A program made the translations under genes and the position numbers. A stretch of 64,000 nt of DNA from Nodosilinea sp. FACHB-131. GTDB lineage: Bacteria; Cyanobacteriota; Cyanobacteriia; Phormidesmidales; Phormidesmidaceae. Where the stretch lies: contig NZ_JACJOF010000007.1 of the NCBI RefSeq assembly GCF_014695395.1, forward strand, positions 124,001 to 188,000. Reading direction: 5' to 3'. The notes under the pieces were generated by a model. It was not told the origin of the DNA and did no database searches. It worked only from the letters and a program-made list of their open reading frames with translations. Each line of letters opens with the position of its first letter. The stretch's first letter is position 1. Of the stretch, positions 35,564 to 45,365 are shown piece after piece.

Positions 35564-36565
35564 CTAGAACTGCCGTAAAAACCGCAGGTCGCTGGTGTAA
35601 AGCCGGCGAATGTCATCAATTTGATGCTGAACCATGGCTAGGCGCTCTACCCCTAGGCCTGCTGCGAAGCCACTGTAAACTTCAGGATCGTAACCGACAG
35701 ATTTCAGCACGTTAGGGTCGATTATGCCGCAGCCTAGCACCTCTAGCCACTTGCCTTGCCACTCTACATCTACCTCGGCGGAGGGCTCAGTGAACGGGAA
35801 GAAGCTGGGCCGAAACCGTACAGGAATCTCGCCGTAGAGTGCTTCTAGAAACACCTTGATGGTGCCTCGCAGGTCGGTGAAGGTAATGTCAGTATCCACC
35901 GCGAAGAACTCAATCTGGTGAAACACGGCGGCGTGAGTGGCATCTACCGTGTCGCGGCGATAGCAGCGACCAATAGCAACGGCCCGCAGAGGCGGCTCAT
36001 TGGCCTGCATATAGCGAATTTGGGTGTTGGAGGTGTGGGTGCGCATGAGATGACCGTTGGGCAGGTACAGCGTGTCCTGCATATCGCGGGCCGGGTGGTC
36101 GGGCAGAAAATTGAGGGCTTCGAAGTTATAGTAGTCAGTCTCAATTTCGGGGCCGTCGGCGACGGTATAGCCCAAGCCCACAAAAATATCGACGATGCGA
36201 TCGATGATGCTGTTGATAGGGTGAATGCGGCCTTGGGGTTGAAAGATGCCTGGCATGGTGACATCCAGGGTTTCGGTGGCTAGCTGGGCTTCAATGCGAG
36301 CGGCTTCTAGAGCACTCTTCCCCTGATCGAGCCGGGTTTGAATGAGTTCTTTGACTTCGTTAGCCAACGCACCAATGCGGGGACGCTCTTCAGCGGAGAG
36401 CTTGCCCATGCCTCCCAGCACCTTGGAGAGCTGGCCCTTTTTCCCCAGATAGCCAATGCGCAGCTGCTCTAGTTCGTCTAGGGTGGCGGCGGCGGCGATC
36501 GCGCTCTGGGCGGCCTCCTTCATGGCCATTAGGTCGGTTTCGAGCGAGGTGGGTGGGGCGGTCAT
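35564..36565 (-). CDS. pheS: phenylalanine-tRNA ligase alpha subunit
   Basis: A 333-residue class II aminoacyl-tRNA synthetase subunit. N-terminal coiled-coil ([20 protein letters not shown]); motif 2 region [37 protein letters not shown] and motif 3 [18 protein letters not shown]. It charges tRNA-Phe with the beta subunit, which is not adjacent. ATG 36565 (MTAPPTSLE) is preferred; an upstream TTG would add eight residues. It is divergent from surE. Confidence 0.96.
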   Translation of the reverse strand: MTAPPTSLETDLMAMKEAAQSAIAAAATLDELEQLRIGYLGKKGQLSKVLGGMGKLSAEERPRIGALANEVKELIQTRLDQGKSALEAARIEAQLATETLDVTMPGIFQPQGRIHPINSIIDRIVDIFVGLGYTVADGPEIETDYYNFEALNFLPDHPARDMQDTLYLPNGHLMRTHTSNTQIRYMQANEPPLRAVAIGRCYRRDTVDATHAAVFHQIEFFAVDTDITFTDLRGTIKVFLEALYGEIPVRFRPSFFPFTEPSAEVDVEWQGKWLEVLGCGIIDPNVLKSVGYDPEVYSGFAAGLGVERLAMVQHQIDDIRRLYTSDLRFLRQF

Positions 36566-36683
36566 TCTGCGTGTATGGTGCAACAACAATATTAGGGAGG
36601 CTAGCCCGGCCAGCTTTGGGCGATACCTTGGCGCTCTAGGCTAGCTTGGGCTTTGATTATTTTAGTGTGGCAGGGGAACAGTC

Positions 36684-37520
36684 ATGAATATTCTCATTAG
36701 CAACGACGACGGCATTTTTGCCCTAGGTATGCGCACCCTAGCCTCTACCCTGGCGGCGGCGGGTCACCGGGTTACCGTGGTGTGCCCCGATCGCGAGCGT
36801 TCTGCTACGGGCCATGGGCTCACGATGCACAAGCCAATTCGTGCTGAGATGATCGAGTCGGTGTTTAAGGATGACGTCGAGGCCTGGAGCTGCTCTGGCA
36901 CCCCCGCCGACTGCGTCAAGCTGGCCCTGGGGGCGCTGATGGCAACGCCCCCAGAGGTTGTAGTCTCGGGCATCAACCACGGCGCCAACCTAGGCACTGA
37001 CGTGGTCTATTCGGGCACGGTGTCGGCGGCGATGGAGGGGGTCATGGAGGGCATTCCGGCGATCGCCGTTAGTCTGACCAGCTTCACCCAAGGTAGCTTT
37101 GTCCCCGCTGCCGATTTCATCTGTAGCCTGCTGGCCGATCGCGATCGCTTCCCCCTAGGGCGCCCCATGCTGCTCAACGTCAACGTGCCAGCGGTACCAG
37201 CAACGGAGATCAAAGGTGCCCAGATTACTCGCCAAGGCATTCGCCGCTATTTTGACCAGTTTGAAAAACGCCTCGACCCTCGGGGTAAAACCTACTACTG
37301 GCTAGCGGGGGAAGCCGTCGAAGATATCGAGGATCCCTTACCTAATCAAGGCTGGCCTCCTGACTTGACTCAGGCTATGGTAGCTATTCCGACCGATGTG
37401 CAAGCTATTCGCGATCGATACATCTCGGTTACACCGCTGCAATATAACCTGACTGCCGTAGGCGATCTGTTAGATTTAGCCCAGGGTCAGCGGCCGCTGT
37501 TGCCGGAGCAAGTAGAGTAA
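36684..37520 (+). CDS. surE: 5'/3'-nucleotidase SurE
   Basis: A 278-residue protein with all SurE signatures: [16 protein letters not shown] (metal-binding Asp pair), [30 protein letters not shown] and [19 protein letters not shown]. It removes phosphate from nucleoside monophosphates and short polyphosphate. It is divergent from pheS with 118 nt between them. Confidence 0.96.
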   Translation: MNILISNDDGIFALGMRTLASTLAAAGHRVTVVCPDRERSATGHGLTMHKPIRAEMIESVFKDDVEAWSCSGTPADCVKLALGALMATPPEVVVSGINHGANLGTDVVYSGTVSAAMEGVMEGIPAIAVSLTSFTQGSFVPAADFICSLLADRDRFPLGRPMLLNVNVPAVPATEIKGAQITRQGIRRYFDQFEKRLDPRGKTYYWLAGEAVEDIEDPLPNQGWPPDLTQAMVAIPTDVQAIRDRYISVTPLQYNLTAVGDLLDLAQGQRPLLPEQVE

Positions 37521-37734
37521 AATTATGATCTACGGCGCAATTTCATGGCGCTTCCGGGCAAACTAAGGCAAGGCATCTAACAGCACTCTGAGGTCTTCTC
37601 GGTAAGGGGCCCTCTACCCTAATCATTTTGATTAGATTTCATTACTATTAAAGAAATCTCAGGTTGTGCTCTACCTTAAGGCGCATTTGTATTTTTAGCC
37701 TGATATTCCATGCTTTCCCATCTCCGAGAGATTC

Positions 37735-38643
37735 ATGGCTGAGCTTACTGAGCAGTTTTTAGTGCGGTTTTGGGGTGTGCGTGGAAGCATTGCTTGCCCA
37801 GGGCCGTCTACGGTGCGCTACGGCGGTAACACGTCCTGCGTCGAGATGTTGGTAGGGGGACATCGCCTAATTTTTGACGGGGGTACTGGTTTACGCGAGC
37901 TGGGTCTGTCATTGCTGGCCGAAATGCCCGTCGAGGCCAACATGTTTTTTACCCACTCCCACTGGGATCACATCCAGGGCTTTCCTTTCTTTGTGCCGGC
38001 CTTTGTGCGGGGCAATCGGTTTAATATCTACGGTGCGATCGCTCCCAACGGCTCCACCATTGAGCAGCGCCTCAACGACCAGATGTTGCACCCTAACTTT
38101 CCGGTGCCTCTCCAGGTGATGGGGGCTGACTTGAAATTTTGCGATATCGAAGTGGGGGAAACCCTCCACATGGGCGACATCACCATCGAAAATGCCCTGC
38201 TCAACCACCCTGGCGAAGCGGTAGGTTACCGGGTGACCTGGCAAAATCAGGTGGCTGCCTACATTACCGATACCGAGCACTACCCCGACCGTCTGGATGA
38301 CAATGCTGTGTGGCTGGCCCGCGATGCCGACGTCATGATCTACGACGCCACCTATACCGACGACGAGTACCACGACCCCAAATCGAGCAAGGTCAGCTGG
38401 GGCCACTCCACTTGGCAGGAGGCGGTGAAGGTCGCCAAAGCAGCTGGGGTCAAGACCCTAGTCATCTTCCACCATGACCCTGCCCACGACGACGACTTTA
38501 TGGATCAGATAGCGGTTCAAACCAAAGCAGTGTTCCCTGGCGCAGTGGTGGCCAAAGAAGGCATGGTGATTGATCTGACTGCCGCCCGCGCTACTCTGAC
38601 GTCGAAAGCCATTGGCACCAAGGCCTTAGGGAATTACCCCTGA
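37735..38643 (+). CDS. MBL-fold metallohydrolase
   Basis: A 302-residue metallo-beta-lactamase-fold protein. RFWGVRGSIACPGPSTVRYG and CVEMLVGGHRLIFDGGTGLR start the fold. The zinc motif is HSHWDHIQG, later His in NHPGEAV, Asp/His in TDTEHYPD and SWGHSTWQEAV. The subgroup includes cyclic-nucleotide phosphodiesterase-like and other hydrolases; the substrate cannot be assigned. Confidence 0.85.
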   Translation: MAELTEQFLVRFWGVRGSIACPGPSTVRYGGNTSCVEMLVGGHRLIFDGGTGLRELGLSLLAEMPVEANMFFTHSHWDHIQGFPFFVPAFVRGNRFNIYGAIAPNGSTIEQRLNDQMLHPNFPVPLQVMGADLKFCDIEVGETLHMGDITIENALLNHPGEAVGYRVTWQNQVAAYITDTEHYPDRLDDNAVWLARDADVMIYDATYTDDEYHDPKSSKVSWGHSTWQEAVKVAKAAGVKTLVIFHHDPAHDDDFMDQIAVQTKAVFPGAVVAKEGMVIDLTAARATLTSKAIGTKALGNYP

Positions 38644-38732
38644 TCCTTGAACCTGACATATTTCAAACCTTGCATCCGCTGAATTACTTCTCAGCCAGGT
38701 TGAGCCCAACAGACTGTGTAAAAATGTAAAGC

Positions 38733-39773
38733 GTGTGGATCACGTCTTCGCTTACAACGGCTATTACTCCAACGGCGATCGCCTTGGGGAACTTTGATGG
38801 TGTCCATTTAGGGCATCAGGCCGTCATTCGCTCAGTGGTGCCCCCAGGGACTCAGGGGCAAGGCGTGCCCCATGCCAATCTACCGCAGCTGCCTGAAGTG
38901 TCACTGCGAGGGTTGAGCCATCGCCAGAGAACTCACATCGGTTTGCCAACCTCAAGCTCTCAGCCGGCAGCGACCCCTATTCCTACCGTGATGACGTTTT
39001 TTCCGCATCCGCAGGAGTTCTTCTCGGGGCAAGCTCGTTCGCTGCTGACGCCTCTACCTGAAAAAGCTGCTCAGATTAGCCGTTTGGGCATTGGTCAACT
39101 GGTGCTATTGCCCTTTGATCAATCCTTGGCTAACCTGTCGCCTGAAGACTTTGTGGAAACGTTGCTAGTCAAGTATTTGCGGGTACAGCATATCAGTGTG
39201 GGCAAAGACTTTTGCTTTGGCAAGAAACGTCAGGGCACTGTAGACGACCTGAAAGCGTTAGCTGCCCGCTACGGTGTTCAGGTGCACATTGCTCCCGTTG
39301 TTGATTTAGGTGCCGATCGCATTAGCAGCTCTCGCATTCGCCAGGCCTTGGAAAAAACCGACCTCGATACGGTCAAGGCACTGCTGGGTCGGCCCTACAG
39401 TTTGGTTGGTCGAGTGGTAAAAGGGCAGCAGCTGGGGCGAACCATTGGGTTTCCTACCGCGAATCTACACCTGCCCGCCGAGAAATTTTTGCCTCAAACG
39501 GGGGTTTATAGCGTTTGGGTGCATGGGGCAACCCAAACTCCTTATCCCCTCGTACCGGGGGTAATGAACCTGGGCACCCGCCCCACGGTGAAGGGAGCTG
39601 CGCTCACCATCGAAGTACACCTGCTCAACTGGGAGGGCAACCTCTACGACAAAACTTTGGAGGTTTCTCTACATAGTTTTCTACGGCCCGAGCAAAAATT
39701 TGCCAGTCTTGATGATCTCAAGACCCAAATTCAGCGCGACTGCCAACAGGCGCTGAGAGAACTAGCGCGATAG
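38733..39773 (+). CDS. ribF: bifunctional riboflavin kinase/FAD synthetase
   Basis: A 346-residue protein. The N-terminal adenylyltransferase domain has IALGNFDGVHLGHQAVI and ISSSRIRQALE. The C-terminal flavokinase domain has GQQLGRTIGFPTANLHLP and TIEVHLLNWEGNLYD. It converts riboflavin to FMN and FAD. An insertion of about 45 residues (roughly 30-75, Pro/Gln/Ser-rich) separates GHQAVI from TVMTFFPHPQEF and is longer than in most RibF. It starts with GTG. Confidence 0.93.
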   Translation: MWITSSLTTAITPTAIALGNFDGVHLGHQAVIRSVVPPGTQGQGVPHANLPQLPEVSLRGLSHRQRTHIGLPTSSSQPAATPIPTVMTFFPHPQEFFSGQARSLLTPLPEKAAQISRLGIGQLVLLPFDQSLANLSPEDFVETLLVKYLRVQHISVGKDFCFGKKRQGTVDDLKALAARYGVQVHIAPVVDLGADRISSSRIRQALEKTDLDTVKALLGRPYSLVGRVVKGQQLGRTIGFPTANLHLPAEKFLPQTGVYSVWVHGATQTPYPLVPGVMNLGTRPTVKGAALTIEVHLLNWEGNLYDKTLEVSLHSFLRPEQKFASLDDLKTQIQRDCQQALRELAR

Positions 39774-39904
39774 CTGGTAGGCAGTTGAGGGGCGATCGGG
39801 GCATCATAGGCCTAAACACATTTAAGTCACGTCCAGGGGTAAAGGTTTTCCTTCGGGTAAACCGCAGTTGCCAAGCTGGACTTGGTATAGCAGGGGTCAC
39901 CAGC

Positions 39905-40813
39905 ATGCGTGAGCGGATCGAAACGCTAGTTCAAAATTTAGACAAAACCATCGTCGGTAAATCAGACTCCATTCGACTGGTGCTAGTGGCGTTGTTCTCA
40001 GGAGGGCATGCTCTGCTTGAGGATGTGCCAGGGGTCGGCAAGACTCTGCTGGCCAAATCGCTGGCCCGTTGTATCGATGGTCGATTTCAGCGCATTCAGT
40101 GCACTCCCGACCTCTTACCTACCGACGTGACTGGCACCAACATCTGGAATCCTAACAGCGGTGAGTTTCAGTTCATGCCGGGGCCGGTGTTTGCCAACAT
40201 TTTGCTGGCTGACGAAATCAACCGAGCGACCCCCCGCACCCAGTCAGCACTACTGGAGGTGATGGAAGAGCACCAGGTGACTCTAGACGGCCTGTCGCGT
40301 CCAGTGCCGGCCCCATTCTTTGTGATCGCAACCCAAAACCCAGTGGAATATCAGGGCACTTTTCCTCTCCCCGAAGCCCAGATGGATCGGTTTGCTCTCT
40401 CCTTTAGCCTTGGCTATCCCACCGAGAGTGAAGAGCTGAGCATGCTCCAGCGCCTCGGGGGTGGGGTCTCTCCCCACGATATTCAACCCTGCATCTCGCT
40501 AGATGAGGTCATGGCTCTGCGGGCAGAATGTGCCCGGGTGACGGTGGAAGAGTCGCTGCAGCACTACATCCTCGACCTTGTACGGGCCACCCGCACCCAC
40601 AGCGACATTACCCTTGGGGTCAGTCCTCGGGGCTCGGTGGCGTTCTATAAGGCGGTTCAGGCCTTGGCTTACTTAGAAGGACGCAGCTATGCTATCCCTG
40701 ATGATGCTAAGCAGTTAGCTCCTCACGTTTTGGCCCATCGCCTGATCCCTGCCGGTCACCATCGGTCTCAGCGGCTAGTAGCTGACCTGCTCGAAACTAC
40801 GCCAATTCCTTAA
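39905..40813 (+). CDS. MoxR-family AAA+ ATPase
   Basis: A 302-residue AAA+ ATPase. Walker A LLEDVPGVGKTLLAKSL, Walker B NILLADEINRATPRTQSALL, sensor 1 FFVIATQNPVEYQGTFPLPE and the C-terminal lid ISPRGSVAFYKAVQA-type region (LGVSPRGSVAF). MoxR proteins act as chaperones for vWA-domain partners; none is adjacent. ATG 39905 starts the domain, and an upstream TTG frame adds unrelated residues. Confidence 0.92.
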   Translation: MRERIETLVQNLDKTIVGKSDSIRLVLVALFSGGHALLEDVPGVGKTLLAKSLARCIDGRFQRIQCTPDLLPTDVTGTNIWNPNSGEFQFMPGPVFANILLADEINRATPRTQSALLEVMEEHQVTLDGLSRPVPAPFFVIATQNPVEYQGTFPLPEAQMDRFALSFSLGYPTESEELSMLQRLGGGVSPHDIQPCISLDEVMALRAECARVTVEESLQHYILDLVRATRTHSDITLGVSPRGSVAFYKAVQALAYLEGRSYAIPDDAKQLAPHVLAHRLIPAGHHRSQRLVADLLETTPIP

Positions 40814-40945
40814 AACGGTGCTCACTTAGAGCGACGTGCAGCTTTTGCATTGACAGGGCAAACAAAATTCCCCTGGAGAGAATGGTAGTTTTTATGGCCA
40901 AACAGCCCATAATAGGGGCGGTGAACTGAAGGATCGCAATTTCCT

Positions 40946-41200
40946 ATGCCAAGAACGCCCAGTGAGTACATCATTCACATGCTGTTGGATGGCGGCCACC
41001 ACGAAGAGGTACGCTTCTCTTCCATTCAAGATTTTCAAAAGTGGTATAGCGGCGAATTGATGCCCAAGGCCACCTCCGATGAGTTCATCACAGTGCCCCT
41101 ACCTAAAGTCAATCCTGGCGAATATATGGTCATTCGCCCATCCCGCGTCAGTGCGATTCGGGTGGAGCCGGTGTTTAGCTCTAGCGTTGAGCGGTATTAA
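40946..41200 (+). CDS. small conserved cyanobacterial protein
   Basis: An 84-residue protein (SEYIIHMLLDGGHHEEVRF, FQKWYSGELMPKA, YMVIRPSRVSAIRVEPVFSS). The pattern is recognised as widespread in cyanobacteria but has no known function. Its stop codon overlaps the first base of the mltA-like gene (TAATG), so translation of the two is coupled. Confidence 0.75.
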   Translation: MPRTPSEYIIHMLLDGGHHEEVRFSSIQDFQKWYSGELMPKATSDEFITVPLPKVNPGEYMVIRPSRVSAIRVEPVFSSSVERY

Positions 41201-42441
41201 TGGTTGGTTGGGTGAGAGCAAGCACAAAGACTCAGTTGCTGACAGTAGGTGTGGCAACGGTAGCCTGTCTAGCTGGGCAAAGCGGCGGACTGTTCGCGCT
41301 GGCTGCTGAGAGGAGTGAAGCTCAGGGTCTTGTCGTTTCAGATCTTCCCGCTGACGCTCAGCCCTCAGCCGCCCTGCCCCTGACGCCATTGATGAGGGAT
41401 AGGGAAAGCTCTCTATGGGCCGAACTTGTGCTGCCCGATGACCGCCAAGCGTTGATTCAGGCAATTAATCATAGTCTTACCTACCTGGCTACACCTAAGG
41501 CGGCAGCAGATTATCAAGCTTATGTGGTACCGGGCATTACGCGCGATCGCGTCTGGCGGAGTCTGCAACGACTGCGGCAGCTAGTTGCTACTAGCCCCAG
41601 CAATCAGGCTTTTCAAGCTGCTTTAAGGCAAGAATTTGTCGTTTATGAATCGGTTGGAGCTGACGGTAGGGGCACCGTCGCCTACACGGGCTACTTTGAG
41701 CCGCAGTATCGAGCCAGCGCGGTTCCCAATGCCGAGTATCGCTATCCTCTTTATCGTCGCCCCCCTACCCTAGATGCTTGGCCTCAGCCCCACCCCACCC
41801 GCCTAGAGCTGGAGGGTGCGGATGGCTTAGCGGGTGGGCAAGGTGCCCTCGCGGGTTTAGAACTGGTGTGGTTAGCCAATCGCCTGGAGGCGTTTTTAGT
41901 ACAGGTGCAGGGGTCGGCCAAACTGCAACTCACTGGTGGTCAAGTTATGTCAGTGGGCTATGCGGGTCGTACTGAATATCCCTACACCAGCATTGGCCGT
42001 GCCCTGGTCGACGATGGCAAAATCGACCCAAACGAGCTGTCACTGCCAAATCTGCTGGCCTATTTTGAAGAGCATCCCGAAGATCTGAATCACTATTTGC
42101 CTCAAAATGAGCGGTTTATCTTCTTTCGTGAAGGCAGCGATGGGCCACCTTCGGGTAGCCTGAGTGTGCCGGTGACAGCTGGCTACTCGATCGCTACCGA
42201 TAAGTCATTAATGCCACCGGGGGCGATCGCGGCTATTCAGCTGTCATTACCTCGGCAAACACCTCAGGGCGACTGGGTTAGCCAACCCACTACCCGCCTA
42301 GTACTCGATCAAGATACAGGCGGTGCCATTCAAGGTCCTGGGCGAGTCGATTTGTATGTCGGCTCGGGCAGCCAAGCCGGCGAGCTAGCTGGACGCATCA
42401 ACACGTCAGGGCACTTATATTACCTGCTGCTCCGTCCCTGA
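41200..42441 (+). CDS. mltA: MltA-type membrane-bound lytic murein transglycosylase
   Basis: A 413-residue protein. The N-terminus has a signal-like hydrophobic stretch (LLTVGVATVACLAGQSGGLF) with a Cys. The MltA domain covers about 120-310 (YTGYFEPQYRASAVPN, VQVQGSAKLQLTGGQVMSVG, YPYTSIGRALVDDGKI). The 3D domain at the C-terminus includes VLDQDTGGAIQGPGRVDLYV with the catalytic Asp region. It cleaves peptidoglycan glycan strands to 1,6-anhydromuropeptides in the periplasm. Coupled to the 84-aa gene by a one-base overlap. Confidence 0.92.
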   Translation: MVGWVRASTKTQLLTVGVATVACLAGQSGGLFALAAERSEAQGLVVSDLPADAQPSAALPLTPLMRDRESSLWAELVLPDDRQALIQAINHSLTYLATPKAAADYQAYVVPGITRDRVWRSLQRLRQLVATSPSNQAFQAALRQEFVVYESVGADGRGTVAYTGYFEPQYRASAVPNAEYRYPLYRRPPTLDAWPQPHPTRLELEGADGLAGGQGALAGLELVWLANRLEAFLVQVQGSAKLQLTGGQVMSVGYAGRTEYPYTSIGRALVDDGKIDPNELSLPNLLAYFEEHPEDLNHYLPQNERFIFFREGSDGPPSGSLSVPVTAGYSIATDKSLMPPGAIAAIQLSLPRQTPQGDWVSQPTTRLVLDQDTGGAIQGPGRVDLYVGSGSQAGELAGRINTSGHLYYLLLRP

Positions 42442-42506
42442 GAGGGCAGTGCTTCTAGCGCTGTTTCCTCGAGTTAGCCACAGTCGGGGTGTTACCCTAT
42501 AGGCCT

Positions 42507-44450
42507 ATGGATACTTCCTTTGCCCTCACCCTACAGATTGTACTCACGGTGCTGGCCGGAGTGACTGCGCAGGTCATTGGAGAGATCGCTAGGGTTCCTA
42601 GCATTATTTTTTTGCTGCTGTTTGGTATTGGCTTGGGTCCGGATGGCATTGGGCTCCTCCATCCTCAAGACTTAGGAATTGGGCTAGAGGTAATCGTGGC
42701 CCTCAGCGTGGCGCTGATTCTCTTCGAGGGAGGCTTAAGCCTAGAGCTCAGTGAACTAGGTCAGGTGTCGAATAGTCTGCGCAACTTGGTTACTATCGGT
42801 ATCTTCGTCACTCTAATTGGCGGCGGTATGGCAGCTCACTGGCTGGGGGAGTTTCCCTGGTCGCTGGCATTTCTTTACGCTTCGCTAATAGTGGTGACTG
42901 GCCCTACCGTAATCGGTCCTCTGCTGCGCCAGGTGGCGGTCGATCGTAAGGTGGCAACCCTGTTGGAGGGTGAAGGAGTACTCATTGACCCCATTGGGGC
43001 CATCCTAGCGGTGGTAGTGCTCGATATTATTCTCAATGGGGATGCCGACCCTACTACGGTTGTTGGCGGCTTGATTTTACGGCTGAGCATTGGCACGCTG
43101 ATTGGCGTAGTAGGCGGTGGCCTGATGGGTCTTTTGCTGAAGCAGGCCAGCTTTTTGGGGGAAGATCTGCGCAACTTGATTGTGCTGGCAGGGCTGTGGG
43201 GGCTGTTTGGGCTGGCCCAGAGCATTCGTAGCGAAGCGGGCCTGATGACCACCGTCGTAGCGGGCATGATGGTGCGCTGGCTGTCGGTGCCTGATGAACG
43301 GCTGCTACGTCGATTTAAGGGACAGCTAACCGTGCTGGCGGTGTCGGTACTGTTTATTTTACTGGCGGCAGACCTGTCAATTGCTAGTGTGTTTGCCCTG
43401 GGCCCAGGAGCGGTTTTGACGGTGCTAGTGCTGATGGTGGTGGTGCGTCCAGTAAACATCTGGCTATGTACCCAATCCAGCGATTTGAACTGGCGCCAAA
43501 AACTGTTTCTAGGCTGGGTTGCTCCCCGCGGCATCGTGTCGGCCTCGGTAGCCTCTCTGTTTGCTATTTTGCTGACCGAGCGGGGTATTAGCGGGGGAGA
43601 GGCGATCAAGGCCCTTGTGTTTCTCACCATTATCATGACGGTCATGGTGCAGGGGCTTACCGCTCGGTTTGTAGCCGGCTGGCTAGGTATTACCAAAGCT
43701 GCGGCGGTGGGAGCCGTAATTGTTGGATGCAGCCCTCTCAGTTTGTTAGTGGCCCGCTTAATCAAGGAATACGGCGACCCAGTGGTCATCATTGACACTA
43801 ACGATTCCGCCTGCGAGGCTGCTGAAAAGGAAGGCATTGAGCTTTTGATTAGCAGCGCTCTTGATCGCGATGTCTTAGAACGGGCGGGTTTAGATAAAGC
43901 GGGTACCTTTTTGGCCATGACAAAAAATGGCGAAGTTAATGCTGTCGTAGCGCAGCGGGCGCTGGAAGAGTTTCAGCCAGCACGGGTAGTAGCGGTAGTG
44001 CCTCAGGAGAAAAGCTTAGGCGAGTTGCCCAATCAAGGACAGCTGAAGGGGGCACAGACGCCTCGCCTCGCCCTTAGACAGTGGAATACTTACCTCAGCG
44101 ACGGGGAGGTGCGCTTGGGTGAGACTTTGCTGCGGCAGGAGAACAGCGAGCTTCAACAGGCTCACCTGGCTACGCTGGTGCGCAGCGGCGCCATAGTGCC
44201 CCTGTTGGTGGAGCGCGATGATGCGCTCAAAGTTAGCCTAGGGCAAGACCGATGGGAAGTGGGCGATCGCATGATTTATCTCTGGCATGACTCCAAACCC
44301 AAACTACTCAAACAGCTTGCCGGCGGTATCCAGCCCACTCGGCTCACCCTAGAAACATTGCCTGTGGTCGAGGCAGTACCCCTAGCGCCAAAGGATCCTA
44401 TAGCAGAAACCGCCATAGCAACACTTGTTTCTGAGGGGCCAAGCTCTTAG
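42507..44450 (+). CDS. CPA1-type sodium/proton antiporter with TrkA-N domain
   Basis: A 647-residue protein. Residues 1-400 hold about 12 transmembrane helices of the CPA1 family (PSIIFLLLFGIGLGPDGIGL, LILFEGGLSLEL, VVTGPTVIGPLLRQV, EGVLIDPIGAILAVVVLDI with the transport Asp). From about 400, a cytoplasmic Rossmann-like TrkA-N domain (VIVGCSPLSLLVARLIKEYG) and a C-terminal regulatory tail follow. It probably exchanges Na+ or K+ for H+. ATG 42507 is preferred to an upstream GTG. Confidence 0.88.
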   Translation: MDTSFALTLQIVLTVLAGVTAQVIGEIARVPSIIFLLLFGIGLGPDGIGLLHPQDLGIGLEVIVALSVALILFEGGLSLELSELGQVSNSLRNLVTIGIFVTLIGGGMAAHWLGEFPWSLAFLYASLIVVTGPTVIGPLLRQVAVDRKVATLLEGEGVLIDPIGAILAVVVLDIILNGDADPTTVVGGLILRLSIGTLIGVVGGGLMGLLLKQASFLGEDLRNLIVLAGLWGLFGLAQSIRSEAGLMTTVVAGMMVRWLSVPDERLLRRFKGQLTVLAVSVLFILLAADLSIASVFALGPGAVLTVLVLMVVVRPVNIWLCTQSSDLNWRQKLFLGWVAPRGIVSASVASLFAILLTERGISGGEAIKALVFLTIIMTVMVQGLTARFVAGWLGITKAAAVGAVIVGCSPLSLLVARLIKEYGDPVVIIDTNDSACEAAEKEGIELLISSALDRDVLERAGLDKAGTFLAMTKNGEVNAVVAQRALEEFQPARVVAVVPQEKSLGELPNQGQLKGAQTPRLALRQWNTYLSDGEVRLGETLLRQENSELQQAHLATLVRSGAIVPLLVERDDALKVSLGQDRWEVGDRMIYLWHDSKPKLLKQLAGGIQPTRLTLETLPVVEAVPLAPKDPIAETAIATLVSEGPSS

Positions 44451-44550
44451 GCCAAGCGAAGGTTACTGTCACCGTTGGGAGATGTCCGTTTCTAGATAAG
44501 CTGAATTTTCCTGACGAGATGGCGCTTCAGCTTTCACCTGCATCAACTTT

Positions 44551-45294
44551 ATGGCTTCTAACCTACTTCACGTTTCAGCACTGGGTACGCTCACTGGCAT
44601 AGGTGTTGGCCCCGGAGACCCCGACTTAATTACGCTCAAAGCGCTCAAGTATCTTCAGTCAGCTGATGTTGTAGCCTTCCCCCAGGGGCGAAACGGTCGA
44701 CCCGGTTTGGCCCAAACAATCATTGCACCACACCTAAGTCAGCAACAGCTACTGCCGCTGGATTTTCCCTACATTTTCGACCCGGACCAACTCACCAGCG
44801 CTTGGCAGCAGGCAGGCGATCGCGTTTGGCAGTGCCTCAGCCAAGGACAGAACGTAGTGTTTGCCTGTGAAGGCGATCTCAGCTTTTACGGCACCTTCAA
44901 CTACCTGGCTTTGAGTCTTGAGCGTCGGTACCCAACCGCACAAATCAATCGCATTCCTGGCATTTGCTCACCGATGGCAGCGGTCAGCGTCCTTGGATTA
45001 CCGCTGACGGTGCAGTCAGACAAGTTGGTGGTACTGCCTGCTCTTTATACTGTGGATGAGCTTGACGCTATTTTGGCCTGGGCTGATGTCGTAGTGCTGC
45101 TCAAGGTAGGGTCGGTGTACAACCAGATTTGGCAGTTGCTACATCAGCGGCTTCTCCTGGAGCACAGTTGGGTCATAGTGAACGCCACTCAGCCGACTCA
45201 GGTGATCTATCGTCCTCTGACGAATTACCCTTCTCTAGAGCTGCCGTACTTTTCACTTATGGTCATAAGGTCGGGGGCAAATCCGCTACCCTAG
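44551..45294 (+). CDS. cobI: precorrin-2 C20-methyltransferase
   Basis: A 247-residue tetrapyrrole methylase: TGIGVGPGDPDLITLKALKY (SAM-binding), AFPQGRNGRPG, CEGDLSFYGTFNYLAL, IPGICSPMAAVSVLGLPL and VVLLKVGSVYNQI. It transfers a methyl group from S-adenosylmethionine in cobalamin synthesis. No adjacent cobalamin gene; no cobalamin riboswitch is visible in the 100-nt upstream gap. Confidence 0.94.
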   Translation: MASNLLHVSALGTLTGIGVGPGDPDLITLKALKYLQSADVVAFPQGRNGRPGLAQTIIAPHLSQQQLLPLDFPYIFDPDQLTSAWQQAGDRVWQCLSQGQNVVFACEGDLSFYGTFNYLALSLERRYPTAQINRIPGICSPMAAVSVLGLPLTVQSDKLVVLPALYTVDELDAILAWADVVVLLKVGSVYNQIWQLLHQRLLLEHSWVIVNATQPTQVIYRPLTNYPSLELPYFSLMVIRSGANPLP

Positions 45295-45365
45295 AGATGA
45301 CTAGGAACCCAGGTTTATAGGGTGAAGTCAATACATCGTAGCGATCGCAAACAGCATAGTACGGC

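Noticed and set aside
44451-44550. Cobalamin riboswitch upstream of cobI
   Set aside because: The gap is only 100 nt and no cobalamin-box pattern was seen.
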